DNA from: Neobacillus bataviensis | GTDB lineage: Bacteria > Bacillota > Bacilli > Bacillales_B > DSM-18226 | NCBI RefSeq assembly: GCF_019969725.1 | Contig: NZ_JAHXYW010000025.1 | Location: 1-38,523, forward strand | Direction of reading: 5' to 3' | Length of the DNA: 38,523 nt | Shown here: piece by piece, positions 16,804-26,543 of the stretch | Layout: each line of letters starts with the position of its first letter | How positions within the stretch are numbered: position 1 is the first letter of the stretch | Notes under the pieces: generated by a model | Seen by the model: the letters and a program-made list of their open reading frames with translations, nothing else | Told to the model about the DNA's origin: nothing | The model's database searches: none | Made by a program: the position numbers and the translations under genes

Positions 16804-18519
16804 TCACGCATAGGAGTGAATGTTTGTCCAAATACCTACATTCTTTATTTCCTTATACTTAGGTTTCCACATAGCATCTTCAATAGCATTCTCAACATCT
16901 TGAATATCCGCTCTTGCAATTCCCTCATGTATTGCAGCATTAACTACTTCAATGGCTACGTATTTTGAGACTTCATGAAGGTTTTCAATGGATGGCAGCA
17001 GGGATGATCCAGGTTTACTGGAGTCAGACATTCTTGCAACCGCATAAGCAGCAGCAGCGAACATTCCTTTTGAGAACACTTCCGCTTTTGCCACAATGGC
17101 TCCAAGGCCAAGACCTGGGAAGACAAATGCGTTATTTGACTGGCCAATTTCATAGGAAACACCTTTGTATTCTACATTGGCAAACGGGCTGCCGGTTGCA
17201 ATGAGAGCCTTTCCATCTGTCCATTTAATCAGATTTTCCGGCACCGCTTCAGTCAGTGCAGTTGGATTGGACATAGGCAAGATGATTGGACGCTCAACGT
17301 GCTTGGCCATTTCTTTCACAATTTCCTCAGTGAAGGCACCAGCTTGTCCGGAAGTACCAATCAGGATGGTTGGCTTCACCCTCTGAACGACTTCCATTAA
17401 TGAAATAATCCCATCCTCATTTTTATCCCAATCCTTTACTTCATTCGCCTTTCTTACATAAGGCTTCTGGAAGTTCAGGACATCTGACGTTTCATCCGTT
17501 AGTAACCCGCGATAGTCGATCGCCCAGAAACGGTCATAGGTTTCTTCTCTGGTCAGCCCTTCGAGAACCATGGCATCAACCATTTGGTCTGCGTTGCCGA
17601 TACCGGCAGCCCCTGGCCCGAAGACAACTATGCGCTGGTCCTTCATAGATTCTCCTGTTACTTTCAAAGCAGACATAATAGCAGCAAGGGTTACTGCACC
17701 TGTTCCCTGGATGTCATCATTGAAGGTAAGGATGCTGTCACCGTATTTGTCCAAGATCTTACGCGCATTCACGTTGCCAAGATCCTCCCAGTGAATCAGA
17801 ACCTCTGGAAAGAACTTTCTTGCGGTCTGAACGAATAAATCAATGAATTGATCATAACGCTTACCGCGGACACGGGCGAATTTGTTGCCAATATAGATAG
17901 GGTCTGCGATTAAGGCCTGATTGTTCGTACCCACATCCAACACGACTGGCAGAACACGGCTTGGATCAATACCAGCTGCCGCTGTGTATACGGCAAGTTT
18001 ACCAATCGCAATATTAATACCGCCTACCCCTTGGTCCCCAATACCCAGAATACTTTCAGAGTCGGTAACGACGATTAAATCAATGCCATTTTTGGGCTGT
18101 CCAAGATTATAGAATGCCTTTTCCACGCCTTCAGGATCATCAATAGAAAGATATAAACCTCCGGGACGGCGGTAGCTATGAGAGTATGACTGGATCGCAT
18201 CACCCACAGTAGGAGTGTAGATAATTGGAAGCATTTCTGCTAGGTGTTCTTTCAACAATCGGTAAAATAGAACAACATTGCGGTTATATAAATCATAAAG
18301 CAGACCGTGTTTAAATAAATTCGTCGTCCGCATCGAATATTGTTCATAAATCCTATTTACTTGTTCATCAAGGGTAAGCACTTGAGGCGGTAATAGACCG
18401 TCGAGTCCAAGGTCTTCCCTTTCCTCTTTCGTAAAAGCCGTTCCTTTATTCAAAAAAGGATTAGAAAGAACTTCTTTTCCTTTTAATGTTGTAATAATAA
18501 CATTCTGGAGTACATTCAT
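16804..18519 (-). CDS. NAD-dependent malic enzyme (large type, MaeA/MalS-like)
   Basis: Oxidative decarboxylation of malate to pyruvate and CO2 with NAD(P). At 571 residues it belongs to the long malic enzyme class. Visible active-site parts are Y101 (YTPTVGDA), K174 ([10 protein letters not shown]), and the metal ligands E245/D246 (HWEDLGN) and D268/D269 (FNDDIQGTG). The dinucleotide-binding GPGAAGIG is at 301-308. The ATG is preceded by AAGGA. The neighbours are a KdgT-family permease and a DcuS/CitA-type two-component system on the same strand, which in bacilli commonly control malate uptake and malic enzyme genes. It has its own upstream space (18520-18650) after the permease terminator, including a half-site matching the putative operator of the permease. 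B. subtilis has several paralogues, so I do not choose a symbol. Confidence 0.93.
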   Translation of the reverse strand: MNVLQNVIITTLKGKEVLSNPFLNKGTAFTKEEREDLGLDGLLPPQVLTLDEQVNRIYEQYSMRTTNLFKHGLLYDLYNRNVVLFYRLLKEHLAEMLPIIYTPTVGDAIQSYSHSYRRPGGLYLSIDDPEGVEKAFYNLGQPKNGIDLIVVTDSESILGIGDQGVGGINIAIGKLAVYTAAAGIDPSRVLPVVLDVGTNNQALIADPIYIGNKFARVRGKRYDQFIDLFVQTARKFFPEVLIHWEDLGNVNARKILDKYGDSILTFNDDIQGTGAVTLAAIMSALKVTGESMKDQRIVVFGPGAAGIGNADQMVDAMVLEGLTREETYDRFWAIDYRGLLTDETSDVLNFQKPYVRKANEVKDWDKNEDGIISLMEVVQRVKPTILIGTSGQAGAFTEEIVKEMAKHVERPIILPMSNPTALTEAVPENLIKWTDGKALIATGSPFANVEYKGVSYEIGQSNNAFVFPGLGLGAIVAKAEVFSKGMFAAAAYAVARMSDSSKPGSSLLPSIENLHEVSKYVAIEVVNAAIHEGIARADIQDVENAIEDAMWKPKYKEIKNVGIWTNIHSYA

Positions 18520-18601
18520 GGTGTTTCCTTCTTTCTTCTCTAAATAACTATTCGGACAAATAGGGGAAACATAGATTTCTATCTTTCCATGTTAATAACA
18601 T

Positions 18602-18611
18602 TTTCATTATC
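18602..18611 (+). promoter_or_regulatory. Possible response-regulator half-site upstream of the malic enzyme gene
   Basis: TTTCATTATC matches 9 of 10 bases of each arm side of the palindrome upstream of the permease (TTTCATAATC). It lies about 85 bp upstream of the malic enzyme start. A second small palindrome ATGTTATTAACAT (18589-18601 in reverse) adjoins it. Inference only. Confidence 0.3.
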
Positions 18612-18649
18612 ACACTAGTTTTTTTAATTTAATGTCCCTTTTTTGTAAT

Positions 18650-18687
18650 TAAACAAAGCAGACAGTAAAATTGGCTGACTGCTTTGT
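18650..18687 (-). terminator. Terminator of the KdgT-family permease gene
   Basis: AAAGCAGTCAG and CTGTCTGCTTT on the minus strand pair with one T-T mismatch (18655-18685). A short, interrupted T tract follows. Confidence 0.65.
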
Positions 18688-18731
18688 CTATCTTGCACTT
18701 TTCGTGTTTATAAAATTTACATTACTTTTTA

Positions 18732-19703
18732 TCAGGCTGCCCGTGCAATCGATTGTTTCACTTTTTTCTTCCTTTCGGACCTTTTAAATACATAGCTCAC
18801 AATAATCGGACAGACGATGGCAGATATGACACATGCAGCTGCAACTTGTGCAGTAGCTGAAGATGCTACTGCGGCTAAAGTTGGATCTGCTGCGGCCACA
18901 ACAGCTGGTGTAGCTACCGCATTTCCTGCAGTTGACCCTGTTGCTAAACCAACGATAGGGTTTTCTTTAAATAACTTCAATAGGAAGTAAGCTCCAATTC
19001 CAGTGAATGCAGCGATTATTCCTAGTAATATCCCAGGACCTCCAGCTTTCACAATAGTTGAAAGGTTCATTCCGGCACCTAATGGGAATGAGAAGAATGG
19101 GATTAATAATAATTTACTGCTTCCAAGGAACTTTCTCATATCAGGGTCAATATTTCCTAAAATCATTCCGATTACGATTGGAATTAATACTCCTAGAAGT
19201 GTTTGAAAAGGAATGGTGGCAAGGCCGGATGCACCTAATGCCACTAATGTGAAAAATGGACCGTCTTTTAAAGAAAATAACGCATATGCACCTACATCCG
19301 TTTCGTCACCATACGATGAAGCAAGAGATGCATATAACCCGCCATTAGCATTTAATAACGCTGCAAGGATGGCTAATGGTGTTAATCCTAGTATTCCGGC
19401 AGGCCCAAAAATCGCTGCTACAGCTAAACCAATACCAGCACCTACGATAAATTTTCCTGTTAATAATATTGCACCTTTTTTTAATGCCTTTGGTGCTAAT
19501 TTGAAATTAATTTGGGAACCAATTAAAAACATAAAACATGCCAAAATGGTTGATGAAGCTTCTTTACTAAATAAAGCTGTTGTAAAACTTCCAATTTGTA
19601 AAACCTGCGGAAAAAATGTATTCGTTAATACCCCTAAAAAAAGTGGAACAACCATCAGACCACCTGGAATTTTATCAAGCGTTTTCTTAATAGGAATTTG
19701 CAC
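18732..19703 (-). CDS. KdgT-family permease (2-keto-3-deoxygluconate transporter family)
   Basis: A 323-residue membrane protein with about ten hydrophobic helices. Family-type blocks are IPGGLMVVPLFLGVLTNTFFP near the N-terminus, LNANGGLYASLASSYGDETDVGA, and GNAVATPAVVAAADP near the C-terminus. KdgT proteins take up 2-keto-3-deoxygluconate, a product of pectin breakdown, with protons. The pectinase at 11786 fits that substrate, but the immediate partners (malic enzyme and a dicarboxylate-type sensor kinase) suggest a carboxylate such as malate, so the substrate is uncertain. The start is GTG with AGGAGG eight bases upstream. Upstream lie a perfect palindrome and a cre-like sequence, consistent with activation by the neighbouring response regulator and glucose repression. 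Confidence 0.85.
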   Translation of the reverse strand: MQIPIKKTLDKIPGGLMVVPLFLGVLTNTFFPQVLQIGSFTTALFSKEASSTILACFMFLIGSQINFKLAPKALKKGAILLTGKFIVGAGIGLAVAAIFGPAGILGLTPLAILAALLNANGGLYASLASSYGDETDVGAYALFSLKDGPFFTLVALGASGLATIPFQTLLGVLIPIVIGMILGNIDPDMRKFLGSSKLLLIPFFSFPLGAGMNLSTIVKAGGPGILLGIIAAFTGIGAYFLLKLFKENPIVGLATGSTAGNAVATPAVVAAADPTLAAVASSATAQVAAACVISAIVCPIIVSYVFKRSERKKKVKQSIARAA

Positions 19704-19735
19704 TTTTGAATCCTCCTTTGTCTTGCTACATGTCT

Positions 19736-19774
19736 ATCATATTCTCATGTAAACCGTTTTCATAGATTATGAAA
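19736..19774 (-). promoter_or_regulatory. Putative operator and promoter of the KdgT-family gene (palindrome plus cre-like site)
   Basis: TTTCATAATCTATGAAA on the minus strand (19758-19774) is a perfect palindrome of 7-bp arms with a 3-bp centre. It overlaps a cre-like sequence TGTAAACCGTTTTCA (19748-19762, plus strand), which has one extra or mismatched base against consensus. A -10-like TATGAT lies at 19736-19741 with no good -35, the pattern of an activator-dependent promoter. The palindrome would sit over the -35. Confidence 0.55.
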
Positions 19775-19796
19775 GTTTAATCATTCTTTTTGTAAA

Positions 19797-19829
19797 TAAA
19801 AAAAGTAAGCAGTTTCAATAACTGCTTAC
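19797..19829 (-). terminator. Terminator of the two-component operon
   Basis: On the minus strand GTAAGCAGTT pairs perfectly with AACTGCTTAC (19805-19829), followed by a T run. The response regulator stop codon lies at the base of the stem. Confidence 0.9.
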
Positions 19830-20533
19830 AAATAGTTTTTTATTAAGTGCTCTTTAAATTGGTTATATTCATGCTGATACACAGGCCTTCCGATGGTTCC
19901 ATAGATAACCTTGACTTCAAGTATTCCTAAGTCCTTTAGAAAGTTAAGGTACTTTCTTGCTGAAACCCTTGAAATGCCTACTACATTCGCTACTTCATCA
20001 GTGGAAAATGGCCCCTGCTTCAACTCTTGAACCGCATCCCATATCTGCTTTAAGGTATCCTTCGTTAATCCCTTGGGCAGTTCCTCTGCGATTACTGCCT
20101 CTTCTCTGTGCAAAAGTAAGTGATCAAGTTCCTGCTGATTAACTGAATCCTGTTTATCAATGAACCGAGTTTGCGCAAGGTAGGACGTAAGTGCAGCATA
20201 AAACCGTTCAAACTCGAAAGGCTTAATCAAATAGTCGACAACTCCATACCTTAATGCCCTCTTAATTCGTTCAAAATCTGAGGCCGCTGAAATGATGATC
20301 ACATCAATTTCAATATCATTTTTACGAAGATACGATAACAATTCCAGTCCCTGCTTTCCCGGCATAAAAATATCCAAAAGAATTAGCTGAATATCATTCC
20401 TTCCCAAGCATCGGATGGCATCAGCGACAGAATTGACTGTTGCAGCTAAACGGAACCCGTCAATTTTAGAAAGGTACTGCTTATTGATTTCCGCTACCAT
20501 CGGGTCATCTTCAACAATCATTACATTAATCAT
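19826..20533 (-). CDS. Response regulator, CitT/DcuR/MalR family
   Basis: A 235-residue cytoplasmic response regulator. The receiver domain spans about 1-120 with acidic D9/D10, phospho-acceptor D54 (LLDIFMPG) and K104 (LIKPFEF). A helix-turn-helix output domain at about 165-220 (STDEVANVVGISRVSARKYLNFL) is typical of the CitB/DcuR group that controls citrate, malate and C4-dicarboxylate genes. It follows the kinase gene with a 2-bp gap, in one operon. The likely targets are the adjacent permease and malic enzyme genes, whose upstream regions share a TTTCAT-type motif. The exact ligand pathway cannot be told from the sequence. Confidence 0.93.
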   Translation of the reverse strand: MINVMIVEDDPMVAEINKQYLSKIDGFRLAATVNSVADAIRCLGRNDIQLILLDIFMPGKQGLELLSYLRKNDIEIDVIIISAASDFERIKRALRYGVVDYLIKPFEFERFYAALTSYLAQTRFIDKQDSVNQQELDHLLLHREEAVIAEELPKGLTKDTLKQIWDAVQELKQGPFSTDEVANVVGISRVSARKYLNFLKDLGILEVKVIYGTIGRPVYQHEYNQFKEHLIKNYL

Positions 20534-20535
20534 TT

Positions 20536-22131
20536 CTATTCATCCTCTGCATTATAAGGTATATATACGGCAAAATTCGTTCCCTTTCCTGGTTTGGACG
20601 AAATAATCAGGTCCCCCTCCAGTCTTTCAATTGCCTGCGCCAAAAGATATAATCCGAATCCTCGGTTGTCTCCTTTCGTGGAAAAGCCTTTATCCAGTAT
20701 TTTGTTTTGGAGGGATTTCGTCATTCCCATTCCTGTGTCTTTAACCTCGACTGTCAAAATATCCTCTGCGTAATCAAGTTTAAGCTCGACTTTTTTGATT
20801 GGACTGTCCGCAATTGCCTCCATTGCGTTATCGACAAGATTTCCAATAATCGTTATTAACTCATGTGTAATTTCTGAATTTGCAGGCTTGGGAAGTGTAT
20901 TTGCGCAATCAAATGACAGTAAGGCCCCAGATTCTCTTGCAAAGCTTAGCTTGCCAATCAGAAATCCGGCAAGAACCGGATCATGGACTTTTTTTGTTAC
21001 AAAACCCACTTCCGTTTCACGGTGGTTAACGGTTTCGCTCACATAGTTAGCGAGTGTATCGTATTGTTCAGTACGAACCAGACCAAGAATGACATGAAGT
21101 TTATTCATGAATTCATGCGCCTGAGCACGAAGAGCATCCGCATAATTGCGTACACCTGTAAGCTGTTCGGCCAAAATTTGAACCTCGGTTTTATCACGGA
21201 AAGTAGCGATTGCCCCCACCGGCTGATTTCCCACAATCACCGGTACCCTGTTTACTAAGATGGTCACCCCATGTAGATTCTGTTCTTGATCCATTTCCGA
21301 TTCACCCGATTCTAAAATGCGAGTTAACCGTGTCTCTGGCAAATACTCTTCAACGTTCATTCCTATAGGATTCCCTTCAAGTCCGGCTTTTTTTAAAAGC
21401 TTACTGGCTGCCCTGTTTACAAGGGTGATGTTTCCTACCTGGTCAATGGCTATGATTCCCTCTCGGACAGAATGAAGCATAGAACTGCGCTCTTCAAGCA
21501 GCCTGGCAATCGCGAACGGCTCGAGTCCTAAAAGAATTCTTTTGAGGTATCTCGCTAGGCCCACTGCACCAATTACCCCAATTAAGATGCCAATGACGGT
21601 ACCGATCGCCATACCCATACGGCCTCTATGTACCGCGTTTATTACACTTTCTAATGAAATCCCTACGGCAACTGCACCGACTTGTTTTCCTTGTGAATTT
21701 TTTATTGGAGTAAATGCCCGCATGGATCGACCGAGAGTCCCCTTTGAAATAGACACGTACTCCTTGCCTTTAAGAACTAGCCCTTCATCTCCTCCTGTGA
21801 AGTGCTTTCCAACCTTTTCGGGTTTCGGGTGGGATAGACGAATACCTTTCATATCCATCACGACAACGAAGTTAACATTGGTTTTTTTTCTTATTTGATT
21901 ACTAAAAACTTGTACATTTTTTTTGTTCGCCTTCCCTTCAAGTGCGATAATCACCTGCGGACTAAGGGCAACCATCTTTGCCACATTCAGGGCTTTTTCT
22001 TTCTCTGTTTGTTCCACACTCGAGGTAATTCTTTTGCTTATGATTAGATCAGTTATTCCAAGTGATGAAGCGACGACAATGCAAACAAATATAATAATAA
22101 CGGCTTGTAAACTAAATTTGCCCTTCTTCAT
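20536..22131 (-). CDS. Sensor histidine kinase, CitA/DcuS/MalK family
   Basis: A 531-residue membrane kinase. The first membrane segment is at about 10-32, an extracytoplasmic PDC/Cache-type sensor domain at about 40-170 (with VVVMDMKGIRLSHPKPEKVGK), a second segment at about 175-195, and a cytoplasmic PAS domain at about 215-325. The kinase core follows with phospho-acceptor H339 (RAQAHEFMNKLH), the N box NLVDNAMEAI, the G1 box VKDTGMGM and the GFGLYL motif. This architecture is known for sensing citrate, malate or fumarate outside the cell. GGAGGAGA precedes the ATG. First gene of the two-gene operon. In B. subtilis three such systems exist (CitST, DctSR, MalKR); malic enzyme linkage makes a malate-type ligand plausible. 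Confidence 0.93.
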   Translation of the reverse strand: MKKGKFSLQAVIIIFVCIVVASSLGITDLIISKRITSSVEQTEKEKALNVAKMVALSPQVIIALEGKANKKNVQVFSNQIRKKTNVNFVVVMDMKGIRLSHPKPEKVGKHFTGGDEGLVLKGKEYVSISKGTLGRSMRAFTPIKNSQGKQVGAVAVGISLESVINAVHRGRMGMAIGTVIGILIGVIGAVGLARYLKRILLGLEPFAIARLLEERSSMLHSVREGIIAIDQVGNITLVNRAASKLLKKAGLEGNPIGMNVEEYLPETRLTRILESGESEMDQEQNLHGVTILVNRVPVIVGNQPVGAIATFRDKTEVQILAEQLTGVRNYADALRAQAHEFMNKLHVILGLVRTEQYDTLANYVSETVNHRETEVGFVTKKVHDPVLAGFLIGKLSFARESGALLSFDCANTLPKPANSEITHELITIIGNLVDNAMEAIADSPIKKVELKLDYAEDILTVEVKDTGMGMTKSLQNKILDKGFSTKGDNRGFGLYLLAQAIERLEGDLIISSKPGKGTNFAVYIPYNAEDE

Positions 22132-22265
22132 ATTCTCCTCCAGGTTTGATCATAATTATAGTATGTATAAGACTTATTTATAAAATATCTCATAAAAGAG
22201 GTTGAAGCAGTTTTTGTAATTAAAAAAAGTCTTTGGATGGAAGCGGTAATTTCATTTTAAGGTAC

Positions 22266-22303
22266 ACAAAAAACCACTCCCTATTGTTAGGAAGTGGTTT
22301 TTA
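22266..22303. terminator. Bidirectional-looking terminator after the phosphoesterase gene
   Basis: AAAAACCACTTCC and GGGAGTGGTTTTT on the minus strand pair with T runs available on both sides. It ends the minus-strand phosphoesterase transcript. The rest of 22132-22363 shows no gene. Confidence 0.85.
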
Positions 22304-22363
22304 CCAGTTAGTGTTATAGAATAATTCTAAGCCATTAAAAGGCTGCCGGATGTACTGTTGCCT

Positions 22364-23587
22364 CTATTTTCTTATTACTTGCTCTTGTTTCTTATTTTCC
22401 GGTACCGGGGCTGGATCAGCGCTTTGGTCGTTTGCAGTAAGGTCTATTCCATAGTCCTTAGCAAAAACCATATGTGTTTCAACTAAAACATCCTGTTTAT
22501 TTTCATCCAAATTAAATACTCGGGCGCCGCGTAATCGATTTCGTTCCGCACCAGGCAACCCATAAGCGCCAAACCCTGTACTGCCTGAATAACCTAGTAA
22601 AATTCCAAAGTAATTCCCCATATATGTATTTACATGGTCATGGCCGCAAAAGACCCCTTTGACATCTCCCCTGTCAAGCATAGCTGAAAACATACCGCTA
22701 TTAAATGGACCCGGGCACTCATCTTCATTTCTTTCCCCTACTATTTGATGCTTATCTACAGCACGGGCATGATCAGCCGATGTTCGGCTATCAACACTGT
22801 CAAACCACATAAATCGATGTTCCCAAAGAGGAATATGAATGAACATGAGGGAAGGGACCTTATTGCCAATTTGCTGTTCTAGCTTCTTGGAAGTCTCATA
22901 ATACCAACTTACCTGATTGAATCGAATCCAATCCCAAGTTGGATATCCACTAAAATCCTGTCCACCCATCGTTTTAGGAGCATACCTGCCACTATCTAGC
23001 AGCCAAAGATTGAATGCCGCTTTTTTGCCTGCAGAATCCCTAATAAGCAAGTTCATGTTCCCAGTCCCATTGATTCCAGTTGCTCCTGGCTGATTAACAT
23101 TGTATTTGTATGCCATATAAAATTTAAGCATGGCCTCCTCATCAAGACCGCCATTTGGTGTTGAATCTTCATCATGATTCCCAAAAGTAACTGCCCACTT
23201 GATACCCCTTTGTTCCATTGGCTGGGCAACATTGTTCATTGCTTGTCTCATCTCAAGCTCTGAATTACAGCCACCTGAAATGTTGTCACCATTCAGTACT
23301 ACAAAATCCGGTTTCTCATTGTCAAGGACTTTTTCCATTAGTTGGATGGTACGACGATCAATATGCTCATCATCCTGTGTATCGTTAAACTGTACAATTT
23401 TAAACTTTCCATTTGGATTAAACTGCAATTTTACATCATCATTTGTTTCAGCGTGCGCAACGGTCGTGTTTAATAGATTTACACCTGGGATTCCTGCAGA
23501 CGCCATCGTTAAGGCAAGTGTAGTCATTCCTCCTACTTTTATGAAGTCTCTTCTGTTAAAAACCTTGTTTTCATTTTGATTACTCAT
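22364..23587 (-). CDS. Tat-exported metallophosphoesterase (calcineurin-like, Dcr2/YkuE-like)
   Basis: A 407-residue exported phosphoesterase. The N-terminus carries a twin-arginine signal (R12 R13 in NRRDFIK) followed by a hydrophobic stretch and an AHAE-type cleavage site near 45-48. Metallophosphoesterase blocks appear in order: FNDTQDDEH, LNGDNISGG, TFGNHDED, FIHIPLWEH and CGHDHVNTY. In the first block the usual D-x-H is D-x-Q, a possible change in the metal site. Folded Tat export agrees with a cofactor loaded in the cytoplasm. The substrate is unknown. GGGGGAA lies before the ATG. It is a single-gene transcript, and direct repeats resembling PhoP boxes lie upstream. Confidence 0.88.
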   Translation of the reverse strand: MSNQNENKVFNRRDFIKVGGMTTLALTMASAGIPGVNLLNTTVAHAETNDDVKLQFNPNGKFKIVQFNDTQDDEHIDRRTIQLMEKVLDNEKPDFVVLNGDNISGGCNSELEMRQAMNNVAQPMEQRGIKWAVTFGNHDEDSTPNGGLDEEAMLKFYMAYKYNVNQPGATGINGTGNMNLLIRDSAGKKAAFNLWLLDSGRYAPKTMGGQDFSGYPTWDWIRFNQVSWYYETSKKLEQQIGNKVPSLMFIHIPLWEHRFMWFDSVDSRTSADHARAVDKHQIVGERNEDECPGPFNSGMFSAMLDRGDVKGVFCGHDHVNTYMGNYFGILLGYSGSTGFGAYGLPGAERNRLRGARVFNLDENKQDVLVETHMVFAKDYGIDLTANDQSADPAPVPENKKQEQVIRK

Positions 23588-23656
23588 TGAAATTCCCCCT
23601 AATTCTTAGTGGATTTTGAAAGCAAGCCAAGTCGAACATTCAAGCATTAATCCACA

Positions 23657-23722
23657 TTTATATCTCACACTTTATCAAAAGATTGTAAATTCAGTTTTAG
23701 AGGAAGGTAAGGTTTTTGTTAA
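23657..23722 (-). promoter_or_regulatory. Candidate PhoP-box array and -10 of the phosphoesterase gene
   Basis: On the minus strand TTAACA, TTACCT, TAAAAC and TTTACA occur at 11-12 bp spacing (23684-23722). A TATAAA at 23657-23662 follows 21 bp downstream. PhoP-activated promoters of Bacillus use TT(A/C/T)ACA repeats with about 11-bp spacing upstream of a -10 without a -35. Two of the four repeats match well and two poorly. The remainder of the 479-bp gap (23588-24066) holds A/T-rich DNA and the groEL terminator. Confidence 0.4.
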
Positions 23723-23934
23723 TTCTTGCTAGTTAGGAAATTTGTCTCTATTTTACACATATATAAGATAGATTATATTCATTTAAGGGGATGGTTTTAG
23801 TGAATTTGATTTATAACATTCATTTTTTTCTCGATTGAAGCCTAGGTAGAATTAAGAGAATGAACAAAATTGTAAAGAAATAGTAAACATTATTTTTTAT
23901 TAATTAATATTATAAAAATTAAGATCCAAAATAT

Positions 23935-23979
23935 GAAAAAAAGGCCTGCCAACAGTTTAGTAAACTGATGGCAGGCCTT
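23935..23979 (-). terminator. Terminator of groES-groEL
   Basis: The minus strand forms a long stem (AAGGCCTGCCA with TGGCAGGCCTT, inner CAGTTTA/TAAACTG) over 23941-23979. Seven T residues follow. It lies about 90 bp after the groEL stop. A second hairpin between these (about 23993-24021) has CTTTTCTT/AAGAAAAG arms. Confidence 0.92.
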
Positions 23980-24065
23980 CTATTATAGTTAGCTTTTCTT
24001 TTACCGAGGACAAGAAAAGTTTAATATTACTTTAAAAGTTGATATAACAGGATTTTAAAATCCTA

Positions 24066-25701
<1,636 letters not shown>

Positions 25702-25756
25702 TTAAAAAACCTCCTCTTATTATTTCAGATGTTTATTTTTAAAAAAATCAACCTTA

Positions 25757-26041
25757 CTACGCTAAAACAGCAAGGATATCGTTTTCACGTAAAATTAAAT
25801 ATTCAACGCCTTCGAATTTTACTTCAGTACCAGCGTATTTTGAGAAGATAATGCGGTCGCCTACAGCTACTTCAAGGGCAACGCGTTCGCCATTTTCAAG
25901 CACACGGCCTGTACCAACAGCAACAACTTTTCCTTCCTGAGGCTTTTCTTTCGCTGAATCCGGTAATACGATACCGCTTGCAGTTTTTTCTTCTGATTCA
26001 ACAAGCTCAATGACAATGCGATCACCTAATGGTCTTAACAA
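25757..26041 (-). CDS. groES: Co-chaperonin GroES (10 kDa)
   Basis: Lid of the GroEL chamber. The start is TTG at 26041, nine bases after GGAGG. This gives 94 residues beginning [20 protein letters not shown], the length and start of Bacillus GroES. The longer open frame from 26089 would add 16 unrelated residues across the ribosome site and is rejected. The mobile loop ([19 protein letters not shown]) and the C-terminal [12 protein letters not shown] are typical. First gene of the CIRCE-controlled groES-groEL operon. Confidence 0.97.
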   Translation of the reverse strand: MLRPLGDRIVIELVESEEKTASGIVLPDSAKEKPQEGKVVAVGTGRVLENGERVALEVAVGDRIIFSKYAGTEVKFEGVEYLILRENDILAVLA

Positions 26042-26082
26042 ATCAAACAACCTCCTCAAAAATATATGTAATTCTGACATTA

Positions 26083-26109
26083 TTAGCACTCTCTACGAAT
26101 GAGTGCTAA
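26083..26109 (-). promoter_or_regulatory. CIRCE operator (HrcA binding site)
   Basis: TTAGCACTC (26083-26091), nine spacer bases, then GAGTGCTAA (26101-26109): a perfect CIRCE. HrcA binds it to repress groES-groEL in the absence of heat stress. It lies just downstream of the promoter, within the transcribed leader. Confidence 0.99.
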
Positions 26110-26119
26110 CACAATTATT

Positions 26120-26148
26120 ATAATAATGAATCTGTAAATCTTTTGCAA
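26120..26148 (-). promoter_or_regulatory. Sigma-A promoter of groES-groEL
   Basis: On the minus strand, -35 TTGCAA (26143-26148) and -10 TATTAT (26120-26125) are 17 bp apart and directly upstream of CIRCE. A TATAAT three bases on is an alternative -10 with a longer spacer. Confidence 0.75.
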
Positions 26149-26325
26149 GTCTGAAGCATAAAATTTTTACAGCAGGGCAAATCTTTTTTTCAACCTTAAT
26201 CAGTATGTGAAGTACAGCAATTTCTATACAAAGAATTTGGATAAATTGTTCAAAATTGAACGGGGCCCTTTTTAAAGGTAAAATGTAGGATGGAATCATA
26301 TCGAATTTATTTTTTTTAAATTAAA

Positions 26326-26509
26326 GGCTCTGTTAAAGGGCATTGTTGATTATTAACACTGTTGATTGGAGCGGAAGGTGCGAAGACTCCTGCGGGAGTA
26401 CGGGGCAGGGGAGACCCCGCAGGCGCCAAAGCGCCGAGGAGGCTCCCCGGCACGCCCGCGGAAAGCGAAGCACCTGGAGCGCAAATCAACAACTAAGCTT
26501 AACAGAACC
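26326..26509. repeat. GC-rich inverted-repeat element (MITE-like or structured RNA)
   Basis: Outer inverted ends GGCTCTGTTAA (26326-26336) and TTAACAGAACC (26499-26509) match in 10 of 11 bases. Inner ends TGTTGATT and AATCAACA repeat the pattern. The core (26368-26483) is much richer in GC than the surroundings, with several short hairpins (GGGGAGACCCC, GGCGCCAAAGCGCC). From memory, very similar segments are scattered between genes of many Bacillaceae. An 89-codon frame through it is not credible as a gene. Confidence 0.75.
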
Positions 26510-26543
26510 ATATTAAAAAATAGATCAGAAGGAGATTACTTAT

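Noticed and set aside
23800..23838. 12-residue frame with a good ribosome site (AAGGGGAT, GTG start)
   Set aside because: Too short, no recognisable product, no convincing promoter, in A/T-rich spacer DNA.
25757..26089. Longer GroES starting at 26089
   Set aside because: It would place 16 unrelated residues ahead of the conserved start and run across the GGAGG ribosome site; the TTG at 26041 gives the normal 94 residues.
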